From Caproicibacterium lactatifermentans (lineage in GTDB: Bacteria; Bacillota; Clostridia; Oscillospirales; Acutalibacteraceae): DNA of 64,000 nucleotides. Numbering within the stretch: position 1 is the stretch's first letter; every line of letters begins with the position of its first letter. This document shows positions 39,079-48,691 of the stretch, piece after piece. The DNA lies in the NCBI RefSeq assembly GCF_013315815.1, contig NZ_CP046051.1, positions 1,240,001-1,304,000 on the forward strand. The letters run 5' to 3'. Below the pieces are notes generated by a model. The model searched no databases and had not been told where the DNA came from. It saw only the letters and a program-made list of their open reading frames with translations. The position numbers and the translations under genes are program-made.

Positions 39079-40323
39079 TTACATATCGCCTATACGAATC
39101 TTGTTGTCAATCGTGACGCCGACTGCCTTCAGATGCTGCAGTGCCGTGTCAAAGTCCTTTTCCGGTATCTGCGACGTTACAAAGGCGAGCTCCTTTGCAT
39201 CGGCCTCTTTCCGGTACAGACGGGAAGCGCCCGGAAACAATGCCACGGCCTGCTCATAAGCCGCATCCGTGTCCTGTGCATGCGCCCGCACAAAGAACTG
39301 ACGGGCTGTTTCACGGTAGTCCGCCACATAGTCTGGAGAACCGTCGGCCCAGTAAAGGTACTTGCGGGCTTTTAAGTGCTTCACACAGTCAATCACATCT
39401 GCTACCACAGCACTGGCCGTCGGCATCTTGCCGGCGCCTTTTCCATAAAAGACAATGTCTCCTGTAATATCACCGCGGACCATAATGCCGTTAAAGACAT
39501 CGTCAACATTAGCAAGCTGACTTTCTCCAGAAATAAACATTGGGCAGACAACGACGTCTACTTTTCCGCTGTCCGTGCGTCTCGCCTCTGCAATCAGCTT
39601 GACGACACCGCCCCATTTTTGTGCATACTCAACATCCGCTAACGTAATATGCGTAATGCCCTCGGTATGCACCTGCTCGGGATACACGTGCTTGCCATAA
39701 GCTAAGGAAGTTAAAATGCAGATTTTCCGGCAAGCGTCGGTTCCCTCAATGTCCGCGGAAGGGTCACGTTCCGCATAGCCGAGCCGCTGAGCATCCGCCA
39801 GTGCGTCCTGGAAAGACACGCCCTCCTGAAACATTTTTGTAAGGATATAGTTGGTAGTACCATTCAAGATACCCGCGATGCCAATAACAATATTGGCCGC
39901 CAAGCACTGGCTCATAGGACGAATAATCGGAATACCGCCGCCGACACTGGCCTCAAACAGGAAATTGACGTTGTGATCTTTTGCAACCTGCAGAAGGTCC
40001 GCGCCCTTGGCAGCAACCAGCTCTTTGTTGGAAGTAACTACGCTCTTTCCTGCTGCCAGACAGCGGCGCACATAATTATACGCGGGGTCCAGCCCACCCA
40101 TAACTTCCACAACAATGCGAATTTCCGGATCATTTAAAATCTGTTCAAAGGACCTAGTAAAGGTGCCCATCATAGGCGGTTCCGGATAATCATGACGCAC
40201 CAGAATGTACTTGATGTGAATTCCTTCATGTGCACGATGAGAAAGACCTTCTGCGTGCTGTGCAAGGACCTGCACAACACCGGTTCCCACGACACCGTAG
40301 CCCATAACTGCAACCTCAACCAT
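39079..40323 (-). CDS. hom: Homoserine dehydrogenase
   Basis: A 414-residue NAD(P)H-dependent enzyme reducing aspartate semialdehyde to homoserine. It has the Rossmann motif VAVMGYGVVGTGVVQ, the catalytic region ASVGGGIPIIRP and NGTTNYILTKM, and DIEGTDACRKICIL. A C-terminal ACT domain (FVRAHAQDTDAAYEQAV) suggests threonine feedback. It is the first gene of hom-thrB-lysC. The 160 bases upstream show no T-box or other recognised leader. Confidence 0.95.
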   Translation of the reverse strand: MVEVAVMGYGVVGTGVVQVLAQHAEGLSHRAHEGIHIKYILVRHDYPEPPMMGTFTRSFEQILNDPEIRIVVEVMGGLDPAYNYVRRCLAAGKSVVTSNKELVAAKGADLLQVAKDHNVNFLFEASVGGGIPIIRPMSQCLAANIVIGIAGILNGTTNYILTKMFQEGVSFQDALADAQRLGYAERDPSADIEGTDACRKICILTSLAYGKHVYPEQVHTEGITHITLADVEYAQKWGGVVKLIAEARRTDSGKVDVVVCPMFISGESQLANVDDVFNGIMVRGDITGDIVFYGKGAGKMPTASAVVADVIDCVKHLKARKYLYWADGSPDYVADYRETARQFFVRAHAQDTDAAYEQAVALFPGASRLYRKEADAKELAFVTSQIPEKDFDTALQHLKAVGVTIDNKIRIGDM

Positions 40324-40492
40324 ATTTCAGCACTCCTTACTACTGCTCTGTTAACAGATATTTCAAAAGCCTGACAGGCAAAATATGAAATGGACGAATT
40401 TATAAAATGCTTTATCAGTGTACCATGTTTCTTTACAGGATTCAACCTCTTTGCCTGCTTTTAGCGTTTTTATTTGCTAAAGTAATATGAAT

Positions 40493-40548
40493 AAAAAGAA
40501 CAGGGTACCTGCAGAACGAGGAAATATCTGCAGAACCCTGTTCAAAAA
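40493..40548 (-). terminator. Terminator of the class A PBP gene
   Basis: AACAGGG..CTGCAG pairs with CTGCAG..CCCTGTT on the minus strand, followed by CTTTTTATT. Confidence 0.75.
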
Positions 40549-40559
40549 GCAGTTCCTAT

Positions 40560-43013
40560 TTATTTGCCTTTTTGCGACGCAGTCCCATGTTCCTGCCCTT
40601 TATGAGAAGTACTGGGCTGGCTGTCAGATGCCGGCTGTTTGGAAGATGACTGCTGGCTTTGTCCGGCAGAAGAGGACGACTGATGATGCGTATAAGAGGA
40701 AGTGGACTGTCCATTTTCATTTTTACTATCAGCGCTTTGATTGCCGTTTTCGCTGGTGTCACCCTGCTGACTGTCCGCTTCACTGGAATTTGAATTTCCA
40801 CCGTCACTGGAATATTGGCTGCTTTCGTTATTATATCCGTTATTTCCGGTATCGTTGTCTTCCTCCCCTATTCCGTTTCCAGAACCACTGCCCGCATGGC
40901 TGGAACTGCAAACCGCAGGGAGATTATTCTTATCATAGTAACCTGTCTGAATATTCAAACATCCGCTGCCTGCCAGCAGGCCGGAATCTTTGCAGTAGGA
41001 TTTTTTAACCATATCTGAATCAAACGTAAAATCTTTCTGCGTTTTTGTTGCCAGATAAGTTTTAAAGATTCCGCGCCATAGGGCCTTGGAATACTGCGTA
41101 CTGGACAATGTTTTGTTCTTGCCATAGCCTGTCCATACCGCACCGGAGGCATACGGTGTACAGCCGACGAACCAGCTGTTTACATCTTTATCCGTAGTGC
41201 CGGTCTTGCCAACAATATCCCAGCCGCTGATGTCGGCAGCAGAACCAGTGCCGTCCGTCACAACTGTACGCAGCAGGCGATTCATAACAGAAGCAGACAC
41301 CGGCTGAATTGCCTGTACTGGCGTTGTTTGGGTATTGTCCAAAATAACATTGCCGTTATGGTCCAGCACTTTATAAAAGGTATAAGGCTTATAATATTTT
41401 CCGCCGTTGCCGAAAATCTCATAGGCAGCTGCCATATTCAGCACCGTAACACCCTGTGTCTGGCCGCCGAGGGCCATATTGCCCAGCAGCTGGCTGTCCT
41501 CTTTGGTCAGGCAGTTGGAAAAGCCCAGTTTCTGCACCATAAAGTTATAACTATCGCTGACTCCATACGCCCTACAGACCTGCGCTGCGGCACAGTTGTA
41601 GGAATGCGCCAATGCTTCCTGCACCGTTACATTTCCGTGCAGCACTGACGACTGTGTATCCGAGCTATAGTTGTTCGGCCCAGCAGTGCCGTCCGGAAAA
41701 TAGTTCTCAATTTTTTCATCTTTTACAAGTGAAGAATACGTAATTTGGCCCTTGTCCAATGCCGGACCATAAGTAGAAATAGGCTTGACAGAAGAACCTG
41801 ACTGGAACTTCAGCATAGTGGCATAGGAATTGACAAGGTTCCCGTTCTTTGTATTGCGGCTGCCAACTGTTGCCAAAACACGACCGTCATATCCGACCGC
41901 GCAAAAGCCAGTCTGCACTTGTGTATCATCACTAAGCACACCGCTTTTTAGCACATAGTTTTCAGCAATTTTTTGAAAGTCCTGATCTTCTGCGGAATAA
42001 ATCTTAATGCCGGAATTATAAATCATATTGCTGGCCGTGCTGGCAGAGCAGCTATACTTTGTCATAAGGGCGGACTGCACATCACGAATAACCGCTTCCG
42101 TATACCAATCCCACACCTGACTGTTATTAGCTGCTTTCTTGCCTACGAACGTCATATGATTGCTTTCCTGCACGGCCTGCTGATACTGGGTATCGGTAAT
42201 CCGTTTTTGGTCATGCATCGCGGTCAGCACAGTCTGCTGACGCTGCCGGTTGTTGTCCCTATGCACCAGCGGTGTATACTTGGCCGGATTCTGCGTAATG
42301 CCAGCGATAGCGGCACACTGCGCAAGGTCACAGTCCTGAATGTTTTTGCCAAAGTATAGGTTAGCCGCAGCCTGCACGCCTTGTGTACCAGAGCCAAACG
42401 GTACACAGTTTAGATAGGCTTCCAGGATTTGCTCCTTGCTGTACTTTTTCTCCATATTCAGCGCACGGAAAATTTCTTTGACTTTTCGTGTTAAGCTGAC
42501 TTCATTTTCCTGTGTCAGGTTTTTAATGAGCTGCTGTGTAATGGTAGAACCACCGTAGTTGCCGGAACCACCGGCAAGATTCGCCATGGCACTGAATGTT
42601 CGTTTCCAGTCTACCCCGTTGTGGTCCCAAAAGCGCTTATCCTCAATGGATACCATGGCATCTTTCATATAAGTAGGAATCTTGCTGTAATCCACCCAAG
42701 TGCGCTGTTCCCCACTGTGCAGGGAAAGCTTCTGTACCGGCTGATTCTTATCATCATTAGAACCATTTACATACAGGTAACTGGTGTAAGTTTGTTTGTA
42801 GGTTGCTAAATTAATCTTTACTTCCTCATCTTTCATGCTGAAGATGAAAGAAAGCAGAGAAATACCTACAATCAACAGGGTAATCAGAAAAATGGCAAGC
42901 AGCGTAAGCAGAACTTTGCCAATAATCTGAGAAACTGAAGCACCAATGGCTGCTGCTGTGCGGTCCTGCAGCTGGCCGTCGATGAAACTGGTATCCCGGT
43001 CCGTTTTCTTCAT
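40560..43013 (-). CDS. Class A penicillin-binding protein (transglycosylase/transpeptidase)
   Basis: An 817-residue peptidoglycan synthase. It has an N-terminal cytoplasmic stretch, one membrane helix (LLTLLAIFLITLLIVGISLL) and a GT51 glycosyltransferase domain with EDKRFWDHNGVDW and GGSTITQQLIKN. The transpeptidase domain has the nucleophile motif SSVKP, an SYN motif (HSYNCAA) and a KTG motif (VGKTGTT). The last ~120 residues are a low-complexity Ser/Gln/Asn-rich tail, presumably extracellular. The next gene, 138 bases away, is divergent. Confidence 0.95.
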   Translation of the reverse strand: MKKTDRDTSFIDGQLQDRTAAAIGASVSQIIGKVLLTLLAIFLITLLIVGISLLSFIFSMKDEEVKINLATYKQTYTSYLYVNGSNDDKNQPVQKLSLHSGEQRTWVDYSKIPTYMKDAMVSIEDKRFWDHNGVDWKRTFSAMANLAGGSGNYGGSTITQQLIKNLTQENEVSLTRKVKEIFRALNMEKKYSKEQILEAYLNCVPFGSGTQGVQAAANLYFGKNIQDCDLAQCAAIAGITQNPAKYTPLVHRDNNRQRQQTVLTAMHDQKRITDTQYQQAVQESNHMTFVGKKAANNSQVWDWYTEAVIRDVQSALMTKYSCSASTASNMIYNSGIKIYSAEDQDFQKIAENYVLKSGVLSDDTQVQTGFCAVGYDGRVLATVGSRNTKNGNLVNSYATMLKFQSGSSVKPISTYGPALDKGQITYSSLVKDEKIENYFPDGTAGPNNYSSDTQSSVLHGNVTVQEALAHSYNCAAAQVCRAYGVSDSYNFMVQKLGFSNCLTKEDSQLLGNMALGGQTQGVTVLNMAAAYEIFGNGGKYYKPYTFYKVLDHNGNVILDNTQTTPVQAIQPVSASVMNRLLRTVVTDGTGSAADISGWDIVGKTGTTDKDVNSWFVGCTPYASGAVWTGYGKNKTLSSTQYSKALWRGIFKTYLATKTQKDFTFDSDMVKKSYCKDSGLLAGSGCLNIQTGYYDKNNLPAVCSSSHAGSGSGNGIGEEDNDTGNNGYNNESSQYSSDGGNSNSSEADSQQGDTSENGNQSADSKNENGQSTSSYTHHQSSSSAGQSQQSSSKQPASDSQPSTSHKGQEHGTASQKGK

Positions 43014-43151
43014 GCTTTATTGTCCTCCAGTGCTGGGGTTCCAGAACGGCTTTCCAGCATCCCAGCTATTTCTACGGGTTCCAGCTGAACGCCGTGATGG
43101 AAAATGTATAAATTACCAGATAATGTACAAAATACAGCAGAGGTGATTGCT

Positions 43152-43547
43152 GTGAAAAAGCTAAATATAGGAATGCTCTCGTGTGCGGTTGCTTTAGCGG
43201 CCGTGCTGGTTGTGTCACTCGCCATGACAGAAAGCAGCCGGGAAACCGAAAAAATGCCATCCAGCACGTCTGTTTATTCTAGCTCAAAACCGTTTTCAAG
43301 TCAAGGCAGCGCCTCGGCAGCAGCGAGCCTGCCCTCCACCGTATCCGCAGGGAAACAAGCTGTATACCTTGTAAAAACCTACAATGGAAAAATCGGAATT
43401 TTCCGAGTAGAGACGGACAAGCCTTTTCGTGTGCTCGACGTAAATGTTAATTCCCTGCCAAAAGCCGATCAAGAATTGCTGCGCAGTGGTATTTCGGTGC
43501 AGTCCTCCGAAGAACTGCAGACAATCATAGAAGATTATGTCAGCTAA
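43152..43547 (+). CDS. BofC-like sporulation checkpoint protein, exported
   Basis: A 131-residue protein starting at GTG 43152, 6 nt after AGAGGTGA. A signal or anchor helix (CAVALAAVLVVSLAM) and a Ser/Ala-rich linker lead to a domain with YLVKTYNGKIGIFRVETD, then VNVNSLPKADQELLRSGI, ending in EELQTIIEDYVS. This resembles the BofC C-terminal domain. BofC delays pro-sigma-K processing by acting on SpoIVB in the forespore space; in Clostridia its role is less clear. A SASP gene is next door. The longer frame upstream lacks a start with a ribosome site. Confidence 0.75.
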   Translation: MKKLNIGMLSCAVALAAVLVVSLAMTESSRETEKMPSSTSVYSSSKPFSSQGSASAAASLPSTVSAGKQAVYLVKTYNGKIGIFRVETDKPFRVLDVNVNSLPKADQELLRSGISVQSSEELQTIIEDYVS

Positions 43548-43611
43548 ATAGGGAACTTTTTATGTAAAGGAACGCCGTACCAAAAGGTGCAGCGCTCCGG
43601 AAAATGCGAAT

Positions 43612-43818
43612 TTACTTTACGTTTTCCTCATAGGACTTAATCATTTTTTTAACCATCTGGCCGCCAACGCTGCCAGCCTCACGGCTGGTCAGGTCGCCGT
43701 TGTAACCGTCCTTCAGGTTGACACCGACTTCAGAAGCTGCCTCCATTTTGAATTTGTCCAGTGCTGCGCGAGCCTCCGGAACAACGAGTTTGTTGCTGCC
43801 ATTAGAATTGCTAGCCAT
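43612..43818 (-). CDS. Alpha/beta-type small acid-soluble spore protein
   Basis: A 68-residue DNA-binding spore protein. The family blocks are KLVVPEARAALDKFKMEAASEVG (cited: EARAALDKFKMEAASEVG), the GPR cleavage-type site just before EVGV, then GYNGDLTSREAGSVGGQMVKKMI. It coats DNA in dormant spores and protects it from UV and heat, and is degraded at germination. GGAGTG precedes the ATG. It shows the organism is, or recently was, a spore former. Expression is presumably forespore-specific (sigma G), but I could not fix a promoter with confidence. Confidence 0.95.
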   Translation of the reverse strand: MASNSNGSNKLVVPEARAALDKFKMEAASEVGVNLKDGYNGDLTSREAGSVGGQMVKKMIKSYEENVK

Positions 43819-44002
43819 TTCAAATACACTCCTTTTTTATTAAACAGGAACTTTTTTTCTTGCGTTTGCATTCCTATTTTGTGTGAAGAGGAGTGTTTTA
43901 TAACTGACAAATATAACCGTCAACGTGAAATTTTTACTGTTTTCCAGCAAAAATGCACCTATAAATTTGTTATTTTCACGAGGATATGAACGCTGCTTCC
44001 AT

Positions 44003-44042
44003 AAAAACAGGGCAGACGGCTTTGGTCGCCGCTGCCCTGCCT
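44003..44042 (-). terminator. Terminator of the CapD-like gene
   Basis: CAGGGCAGCGGC pairs with GCCGTCTGCCCTG on the minus strand, followed by TTTTTATGG. Confidence 0.75.
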
Positions 44043-44055
44043 ATAAAAATCCCTG

Positions 44056-45987
44056 TCAAACGCCCTCTTTGTCCGCTTCCACAGCCAGCAAGTCAGTTTT
44101 ATCCGCATGGCCGGAATAAGTGGGCACCAAGCGGTGGACAATACCAACCATTTTATGGTTGTCCGCTCCTGCAGCCGAACGCAGTTCTTCCAAATCAGAC
44201 AAAAAGCTGTTCTCATTGAAACGAATTGGCGAACCGATGTAGATAAGGTCATGTTCTGTCTTTTTGCATTTACCCTCAGCGTCCAGCAGCAGCTCTTCAT
44301 ACAGCTTTTCACCTGGACGAAGACCCGTGTAGACAATTTTAATGTCAACATCCGGTTCATATCCAGAAAGCCGAATCAGGTTGCGCGCCAAATCGACAAT
44401 TTTGACCGGCTGCCCCATATCCAGTACAAAGATTTCGCCGCCTTGTGCCATACCGCCGGCCTGAATGACCAGACGGGCAGCTTCCGGAATCGTCATAAAG
44501 TAGCGAATAATGTCCGGGTGCGTAACAGTGACCGGACCGCCCGCCGCAATCTGACGTTTAAACAGCGGAATGACGCTGCCGCTGCTTCCCAGCACGTTGC
44601 CGAAACGAACCGCCGCATATTCTGTATGATGACTGTGACGGCTCATATACTGAATAATCAGCTCACAGATACGCTTGGTGGCACCCATAATGTTGGTCGG
44701 ATTAACCGCCTTATCCGTAGAAATCAGCACCATGCGGTTGACACCGAATTTGTCGCATGCCTGCGCGACATTTAAAGTGCCGAAAACATTATTTTTAACC
44801 GCTTCACCGGGACTGAGTTCCATCAGCGGCACATGTTTGTGCGCCGCCGCATGAAAAACAACAGACGGCTGGTAAATCCGCATTACGTGCTCCACACGTG
44901 CCTTGTCGCGAACGGAACCAATGATAACCTCCAGGTCCAGTTTATCGCCGTACTTCATCTTCAGTTCATTCTGCAGGTCATAGGCATTATTCTCGTAAAT
45001 ATCAAAGACAACAATTTTCTTTGGATAAAAGTGTGCAATCTGACGGCAGAGTTCACTGCCGATAGAGCCGCCGCCGCCGGTAACCAAAATGGTTTTTCCG
45101 GCAAGGTAGCCGCTGATTTCCTCTGTATTCAGGTGAATTTCATCACGGCCCAGCAGGTCTGTAATGTCCACATCGTGCACCTGCATGCTAGCAGGACTGC
45201 CCTCCACCAGTTCGTACAGGGCAGGTACTGTTTTCAGCTTACACCCTGTAGAAGAGCAGATATGCATGATTTCCTGCTTGTCCGCACGGGGCACAGAAGA
45301 CATTGCCAGCAAAATTTCATCAATATTGTAGCGGGCAGCCATGCGCGGAATGGCATGGCGGCCACCCACTATCTTAACACCGTTAATGCGGGCGCCGCGC
45401 TTTTTTGGGTCGTCATCAATGGCGACGATTGGTGTGCCGCGGCTTTCCGGTGCGCTTTTCATATCCTTGATAAGCATAGAGCCCATTTCACCGGCACCGA
45501 CAATCATAACACGCTTGGACTCTTCCAGTAAACTTCCGGAGCGGTGTGACCGGCGCAACCGATATACAAATCGTACACTAATTCTGGTCAGGCATACCAA
45601 CCCAAAAATGAGTACATAGGCAAAGACGTAAATGCTCCTCCAGAACTTGCGCACATCAAACAGCGGGCTGGCAAACCAAACCAGCAGGAAACAGATGGCA
45701 GCTGCCGCCGTTGTACCCAAAAAGATCTGAAAGATTTCATCGATACTGCAATACTCCCAGCGTGTGTTGTAAAAGCGCGCCATAAAGAAGCAGCCGATGT
45801 GAATAAGGATGAGCCATGGAATCCAGAAAGTGAAGGTTTCCCAGTTATAATAGTCAAAAATGACTGTATCAAATCGCAGTGCAAAAGCCAGCCAATAACC
45901 AAGATATACTGCCAGGCAGTCTGCAACCAACTGGGGAATCAGGTTTTTCATGGACAAATTCCGGAAAATCCGGTTTGATTGTTTCAT
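44056..45987 (-). CDS. CapD/FlaA1-like membrane nucleotide-sugar dehydratase/epimerase
   Basis: A 643-residue enzyme of polysaccharide or glycan synthesis. Four membrane helices occupy residues ~15-130. A CoA-binding-like Rossmann domain follows (VMIVGAGEMGSMLIKDM). The C-terminal SDR domain has TGGGGSIGSELCRQIA and acts on a UDP-sugar, with AAHKHVPLMELSPGEAVKNN as the family block and a Met/Lys-type active site (TKRICELIIQYM replaces the usual YxxxK region). Related proteins are UDP-GlcNAc 4,6-dehydratases. ATG 45987 follows TTGGAG; upstream codons up to 46119 overlap a hairpin and are rejected. Confidence 0.92.
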   Translation of the reverse strand: MKQSNRIFRNLSMKNLIPQLVADCLAVYLGYWLAFALRFDTVIFDYYNWETFTFWIPWLILIHIGCFFMARFYNTRWEYCSIDEIFQIFLGTTAAAAICFLLVWFASPLFDVRKFWRSIYVFAYVLIFGLVCLTRISVRFVYRLRRSHRSGSLLEESKRVMIVGAGEMGSMLIKDMKSAPESRGTPIVAIDDDPKKRGARINGVKIVGGRHAIPRMAARYNIDEILLAMSSVPRADKQEIMHICSSTGCKLKTVPALYELVEGSPASMQVHDVDITDLLGRDEIHLNTEEISGYLAGKTILVTGGGGSIGSELCRQIAHFYPKKIVVFDIYENNAYDLQNELKMKYGDKLDLEVIIGSVRDKARVEHVMRIYQPSVVFHAAAHKHVPLMELSPGEAVKNNVFGTLNVAQACDKFGVNRMVLISTDKAVNPTNIMGATKRICELIIQYMSRHSHHTEYAAVRFGNVLGSSGSVIPLFKRQIAAGGPVTVTHPDIIRYFMTIPEAARLVIQAGGMAQGGEIFVLDMGQPVKIVDLARNLIRLSGYEPDVDIKIVYTGLRPGEKLYEELLLDAEGKCKKTEHDLIYIGSPIRFNENSFLSDLEELRSAAGADNHKMVGIVHRLVPTYSGHADKTDLLAVEADKEGV

Positions 45988-46072
45988 ATTTTGATAATCT
46001 CCAATGCAGGCAGTATTGTCGCAATCCGACCAAAGTATTATACCACATTTATTTATCAAATGAAACAGAAAA

Positions 46073-46107
46073 ATCCGCTTTTCAGGTTTTCTCACCTGAA
46101 AGCGGAT
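46073..46107. terminator. Hairpin terminator between the Crp-like and CapD-like genes
   Basis: AATCCGCTTTTCAGGT pairs with ACCTGAAAGCGGATT with a short loop, flanked by A-rich and T-rich sides. On the minus strand it would end the Crp-like transcript. Confidence 0.7.
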
Positions 46108-46137
46108 TCTTTCATTCATAGAACACTGGACAAAGAA

Positions 46138-46893
46138 CTAGTCCGCTTCTCTTCGTCGATTTTTAGGCGGTTCCAGTTGTTCCTCTTCCCTATTGACATT
46201 TTCCAAATCTGTATAGCCCAAAAAGGCAGCCATTACCCTGCGGTCCGTGATTTGTATGCGCCGCCCACGCTGCTGCAGCAGACCGGCACTTTGCAAATTT
46301 TCCATCGCACGGTACAGCGAAGCCCGGCTGATGCCCAAAAGGCCGGACAAATTTGCTATGCTGCAGGGCAAATACAAGCTGCTGTCCTCATTCAAACGCT
46401 GTGACAACAACCATGCCGCCAACCGCTGCTGGGCCGTTCCACCAGAAGCAACCGCCAGCCGCTGCGTCAGAAATGCAACCTTGCTGGAAAGGCAGGCAAT
46501 ATAATTTTCCGAAAGTTTTTCGTCCTCCGCAAGCAATTTCCGCATTAAGGACATTTCCAAATACAGAATAGTTGATGTACGCTTGGCATAAATCCGCGCC
46601 AATGGAACCGATGTTTGTAAAAAAGCGGTCGGCATTCCAAATAAATCACCCCGCTGAAACGTATTCAGCAAGATTTTACTGCCCGCCGCAGTATATCGGT
46701 AGGCGCGCACCTCACCCGCACACACAAGCCCAACGCTGCGCCACAAAGGCAGCACCTCGCCCGCAGAAACGGAAAAGCAACGGCACCCATCATCCCCGAA
46801 GGCAGCACGCGCTGTTTTTGGGGAAACGTCCTGAAATAATGCTGTCCTGCATAGCATTCCAAAAAATCGGCTTTTCTTTGTTATCTGGTGCAC
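46138..46893 (-). CDS. Crp/Fnr-family transcriptional regulator
   Basis: A 251-residue regulator. The cyclic-nucleotide-like effector domain includes SAGEVLPLW, VCAGEVRAYRYTAAGSK and FQRGDLFGMPTAF; the strict cAMP-binding Arg-Ser pair is not obvious. A long dimer helix is followed by a winged helix with IANLSGLLGISRASLYRAME. Several cysteines are present near the N-terminus. GTG 46893, 6 nt after GGAAGGA, is the preferred start; TTG 46908 is in frame. A perfect 18-bp palindrome lies directly upstream and suggests autoregulation. Effector unknown. Confidence 0.88.
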   Translation of the reverse strand: MHQITKKSRFFGMLCRTALFQDVSPKTARAAFGDDGCRCFSVSAGEVLPLWRSVGLVCAGEVRAYRYTAAGSKILLNTFQRGDLFGMPTAFLQTSVPLARIYAKRTSTILYLEMSLMRKLLAEDEKLSENYIACLSSKVAFLTQRLAVASGGTAQQRLAAWLLSQRLNEDSSLYLPCSIANLSGLLGISRASLYRAMENLQSAGLLQQRGRRIQITDRRVMAAFLGYTDLENVNREEEQLEPPKNRRREAD

Positions 46894-46909
46894 GGGTAAT
46901 CCTTCCAAT

Positions 46910-46927
46910 TTGTATTATATAATACAA
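46910..46927. promoter_or_regulatory. 18-bp palindrome upstream of the Crp/Fnr-like gene
   Basis: TTGTATTATATAATACAA is a perfect dyad placed between a promoter-like TTGACA/ACTATA pair (minus strand, ~46945-46970) and the start codon. A bound dimer would block transcription, so it is a likely autorepressor site for the adjacent gene. Confidence 0.6.
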
Positions 46928-47047
46928 TACTCAGATTTATATAGTACTCCGTGTCCCGCATTTTGTCAAGTTGTGCAACAAAAAAGCACTGCCTGCGGGA
47001 CATTTCCCGTGGGCAGTGCCTGCATTCTTACAAGTATCCCATACTTT

Positions 47048-47500
47048 TTAGTCCTTGTCTTCTTCAGCGGAATCGTCCTCGTCAGAATTCTCATCGTCAT
47101 CTTCCAAGTCAAACTCCAGAACTTCCCCACAGTTGGGGCATTCCATCTGGCCGTCTTCAACGATATCCTGAGAAAGACAAATTGTTTCATGACAATTTGG
47201 GCAGGTTACCTCATAGTAGTCATCCTCGTCCCCATCGTCACAGCTGCAACCGCAGCCATCATCCGCTTCCGACTCGTTGTCGCCATAAACAAAGCGTTCC
47301 AGATTGCCGAGGTCTTCATCTACCTCATCCAGCTGACCTTCCACGTCCGTTACAACATCTTCTGTGTCAGTAATGGACTCGGAAAGGTCCTCCAGCAGGT
47401 CAATAATGGCATTGATGACCTTGACTTCTTTCTTGTTTTCGTCCAGTTCCAGCCCTTCGGCCAGGCCACGGATATACGCAACTTTCTCGGTGACTGTCAT
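47048..47500 (-). CDS. Acidic zinc-ribbon protein (CD1247 N-terminal domain family)
   Basis: A 150-residue very acidic protein. Residues 1-75 form a coiled coil (VAYIRGLAEGLELDENKKE, then a run of Asp/Glu-spaced helices) typical of the clostridial CD1247 N-terminal domain. A CGCSCDDGDED stretch and a zinc ribbon (TCPNCHETICL...ECPNCGEVLEF) follow. The C-terminus is almost entirely Asp/Glu/Ser. Function is unknown. The family occurs widely in Clostridia, and its position just before efp is the only context. Confidence 0.82.
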   Translation of the reverse strand: MTVTEKVAYIRGLAEGLELDENKKEVKVINAIIDLLEDLSESITDTEDVVTDVEGQLDEVDEDLGNLERFVYGDNESEADDGCGCSCDDGDEDDYYEVTCPNCHETICLSQDIVEDGQMECPNCGEVLEFDLEDDDENSDEDDSAEEDKD

Positions 47501-47591
47501 AAGGAACCTCCTTTATCATGACCAAATTCTTTAATATGTGTAAGTGCAAGCGGTCCCACAAAAAGCAAAGCCGCTCTACAGCAAGTATGGC

Positions 47592-48149
47592 TTATGCGCG
47601 CTCCATATATTCACCTGTACGGGTGTCAATACGAATCATTTCGCCTTCGTTAATAAACAGAGGAACTTTGATTTCTGCGCCGGTTTCCAAAGTGGCAGGC
47701 TTAGTTGCGTTGGTAGCAGTATCACCCTTAAAGCCGGGGTCCGTTTTGGTAATCTGCAGCTCAACAAAGTTTGGCGGCTCTACGCCAAAAACGTTGTCCT
47801 TATAGGACAGAACCTTGCATTCCATGTTTTCCTTGACAAACTTAAAGCTATCGCCCAGAATGTCCTTGCTAATCGGAATCTGCTCATAGCTTTCGGTATC
47901 CATGAAGTAATAAAGGTCACCGTCATTGTAAAGGTACTGCATATCCTTGCGCTCGATATATGCAACTGGGAATTTTTCATTCGGGTTAAAAGTACGCTCA
48001 GTCACGGAACCGGAAACGATATTGCGAATCTTGGTGCGGACAAAAGCAGCACCCTTGCCCGGCTTTACATGCTGGAACTCAATGATGGAATAGACCTGAC
48101 CCTCCATTTCGAAGGTCGCACCATTCCTGAAATCACCTGCAGAGATCAT
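47592..48149 (-). CDS. efp: Translation elongation factor P
   Basis: A 185-residue three-domain protein that relieves ribosome stalling at polyproline. Domain I has [20 protein letters not shown] and the loop [14 protein letters not shown], where Lys is at the tip usually modified. Domain III ends in [20 protein letters not shown] and the tail [12 protein letters not shown] 48149 is 8 nt after GGAGG; codons upstream to 48164 are not used. No EpmA/EpmB or YmfI-type modifier gene is in the window. Confidence 0.97.
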   Translation of the reverse strand: MISAGDFRNGATFEMEGQVYSIIEFQHVKPGKGAAFVRTKIRNIVSGSVTERTFNPNEKFPVAYIERKDMQYLYNDGDLYYFMDTESYEQIPISKDILGDSFKFVKENMECKVLSYKDNVFGVEPPNFVELQITKTDPGFKGDTATNATKPATLETGAEIKVPLFINEGEMIRIDTRTGEYMERA

Positions 48150-48244
48150 TGGTATATCCTCCAATTCAAATAAATAACAAATTCATCTTCATTAGTGTAC
48201 CGTATTTTCAGCAAAATTTCAAGCTGTTTTACAAAAAACGGGCT

Positions 48245-48685
48245 TTACAGCATTCCCTTTAGGGCATACAATGCCAAAAGATAGCTCCTTTTACCGAACC
48301 CGGAAATCTGGCCCGCACACACTGGCGCAATCACGCTGGTGTGACGGAATTCCTCACGGGCATAAATGTTGCTCATATGCGTTTCAACAAACGGTACCTC
48401 ATGTACACAGCAGATAGCGTCCCGCAGGGCATAGCTGTAATGTGTCAGCGCACCGGCATTAAGGATACAGCCGTCATACACGCCGCGCACAGCATGAATC
48501 TTATCAATCAAATCACCCTCATGGTTTGATTGATAAACAGCCAGCTCAAAGCCAAGGGACTCAGCGGCCCGCTTCGTTTCCTGGGCAATGCTTTCTGCTG
48601 TTTCTGTTCCGTAAATTCCCTGCTCACGTACACCAACCATATCGAGGTTTGGCCCCAGCAGGAGCAAAATTTTTTTCTTTGCCAA
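48245..48685 (-). CDS. aroQ: Type II 3-dehydroquinate dehydratase
   Basis: A 146-residue shikimate-pathway enzyme converting 3-dehydroquinate to 3-dehydroshikimate. The type II motifs are LLLLGPNLDMVGVREQGIYG (20 residues), YQSNHEGDLIDKIH, ILNAGALTHYSYALRDAI and the catalytic His region VETHMSNIYAREEFRHTSV. Start is TTG 48685, 8 nt after GGAG. It follows yqeG by 6 bases and is probably co-transcribed. No other shikimate genes are in the window. Confidence 0.95.
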   Translation of the reverse strand: MAKKKILLLLGPNLDMVGVREQGIYGTETAESIAQETKRAAESLGFELAVYQSNHEGDLIDKIHAVRGVYDGCILNAGALTHYSYALRDAICCVHEVPFVETHMSNIYAREEFRHTSVIAPVCAGQISGFGKRSYLLALYALKGML

Positions 48686-48691
48686 CAGCGG

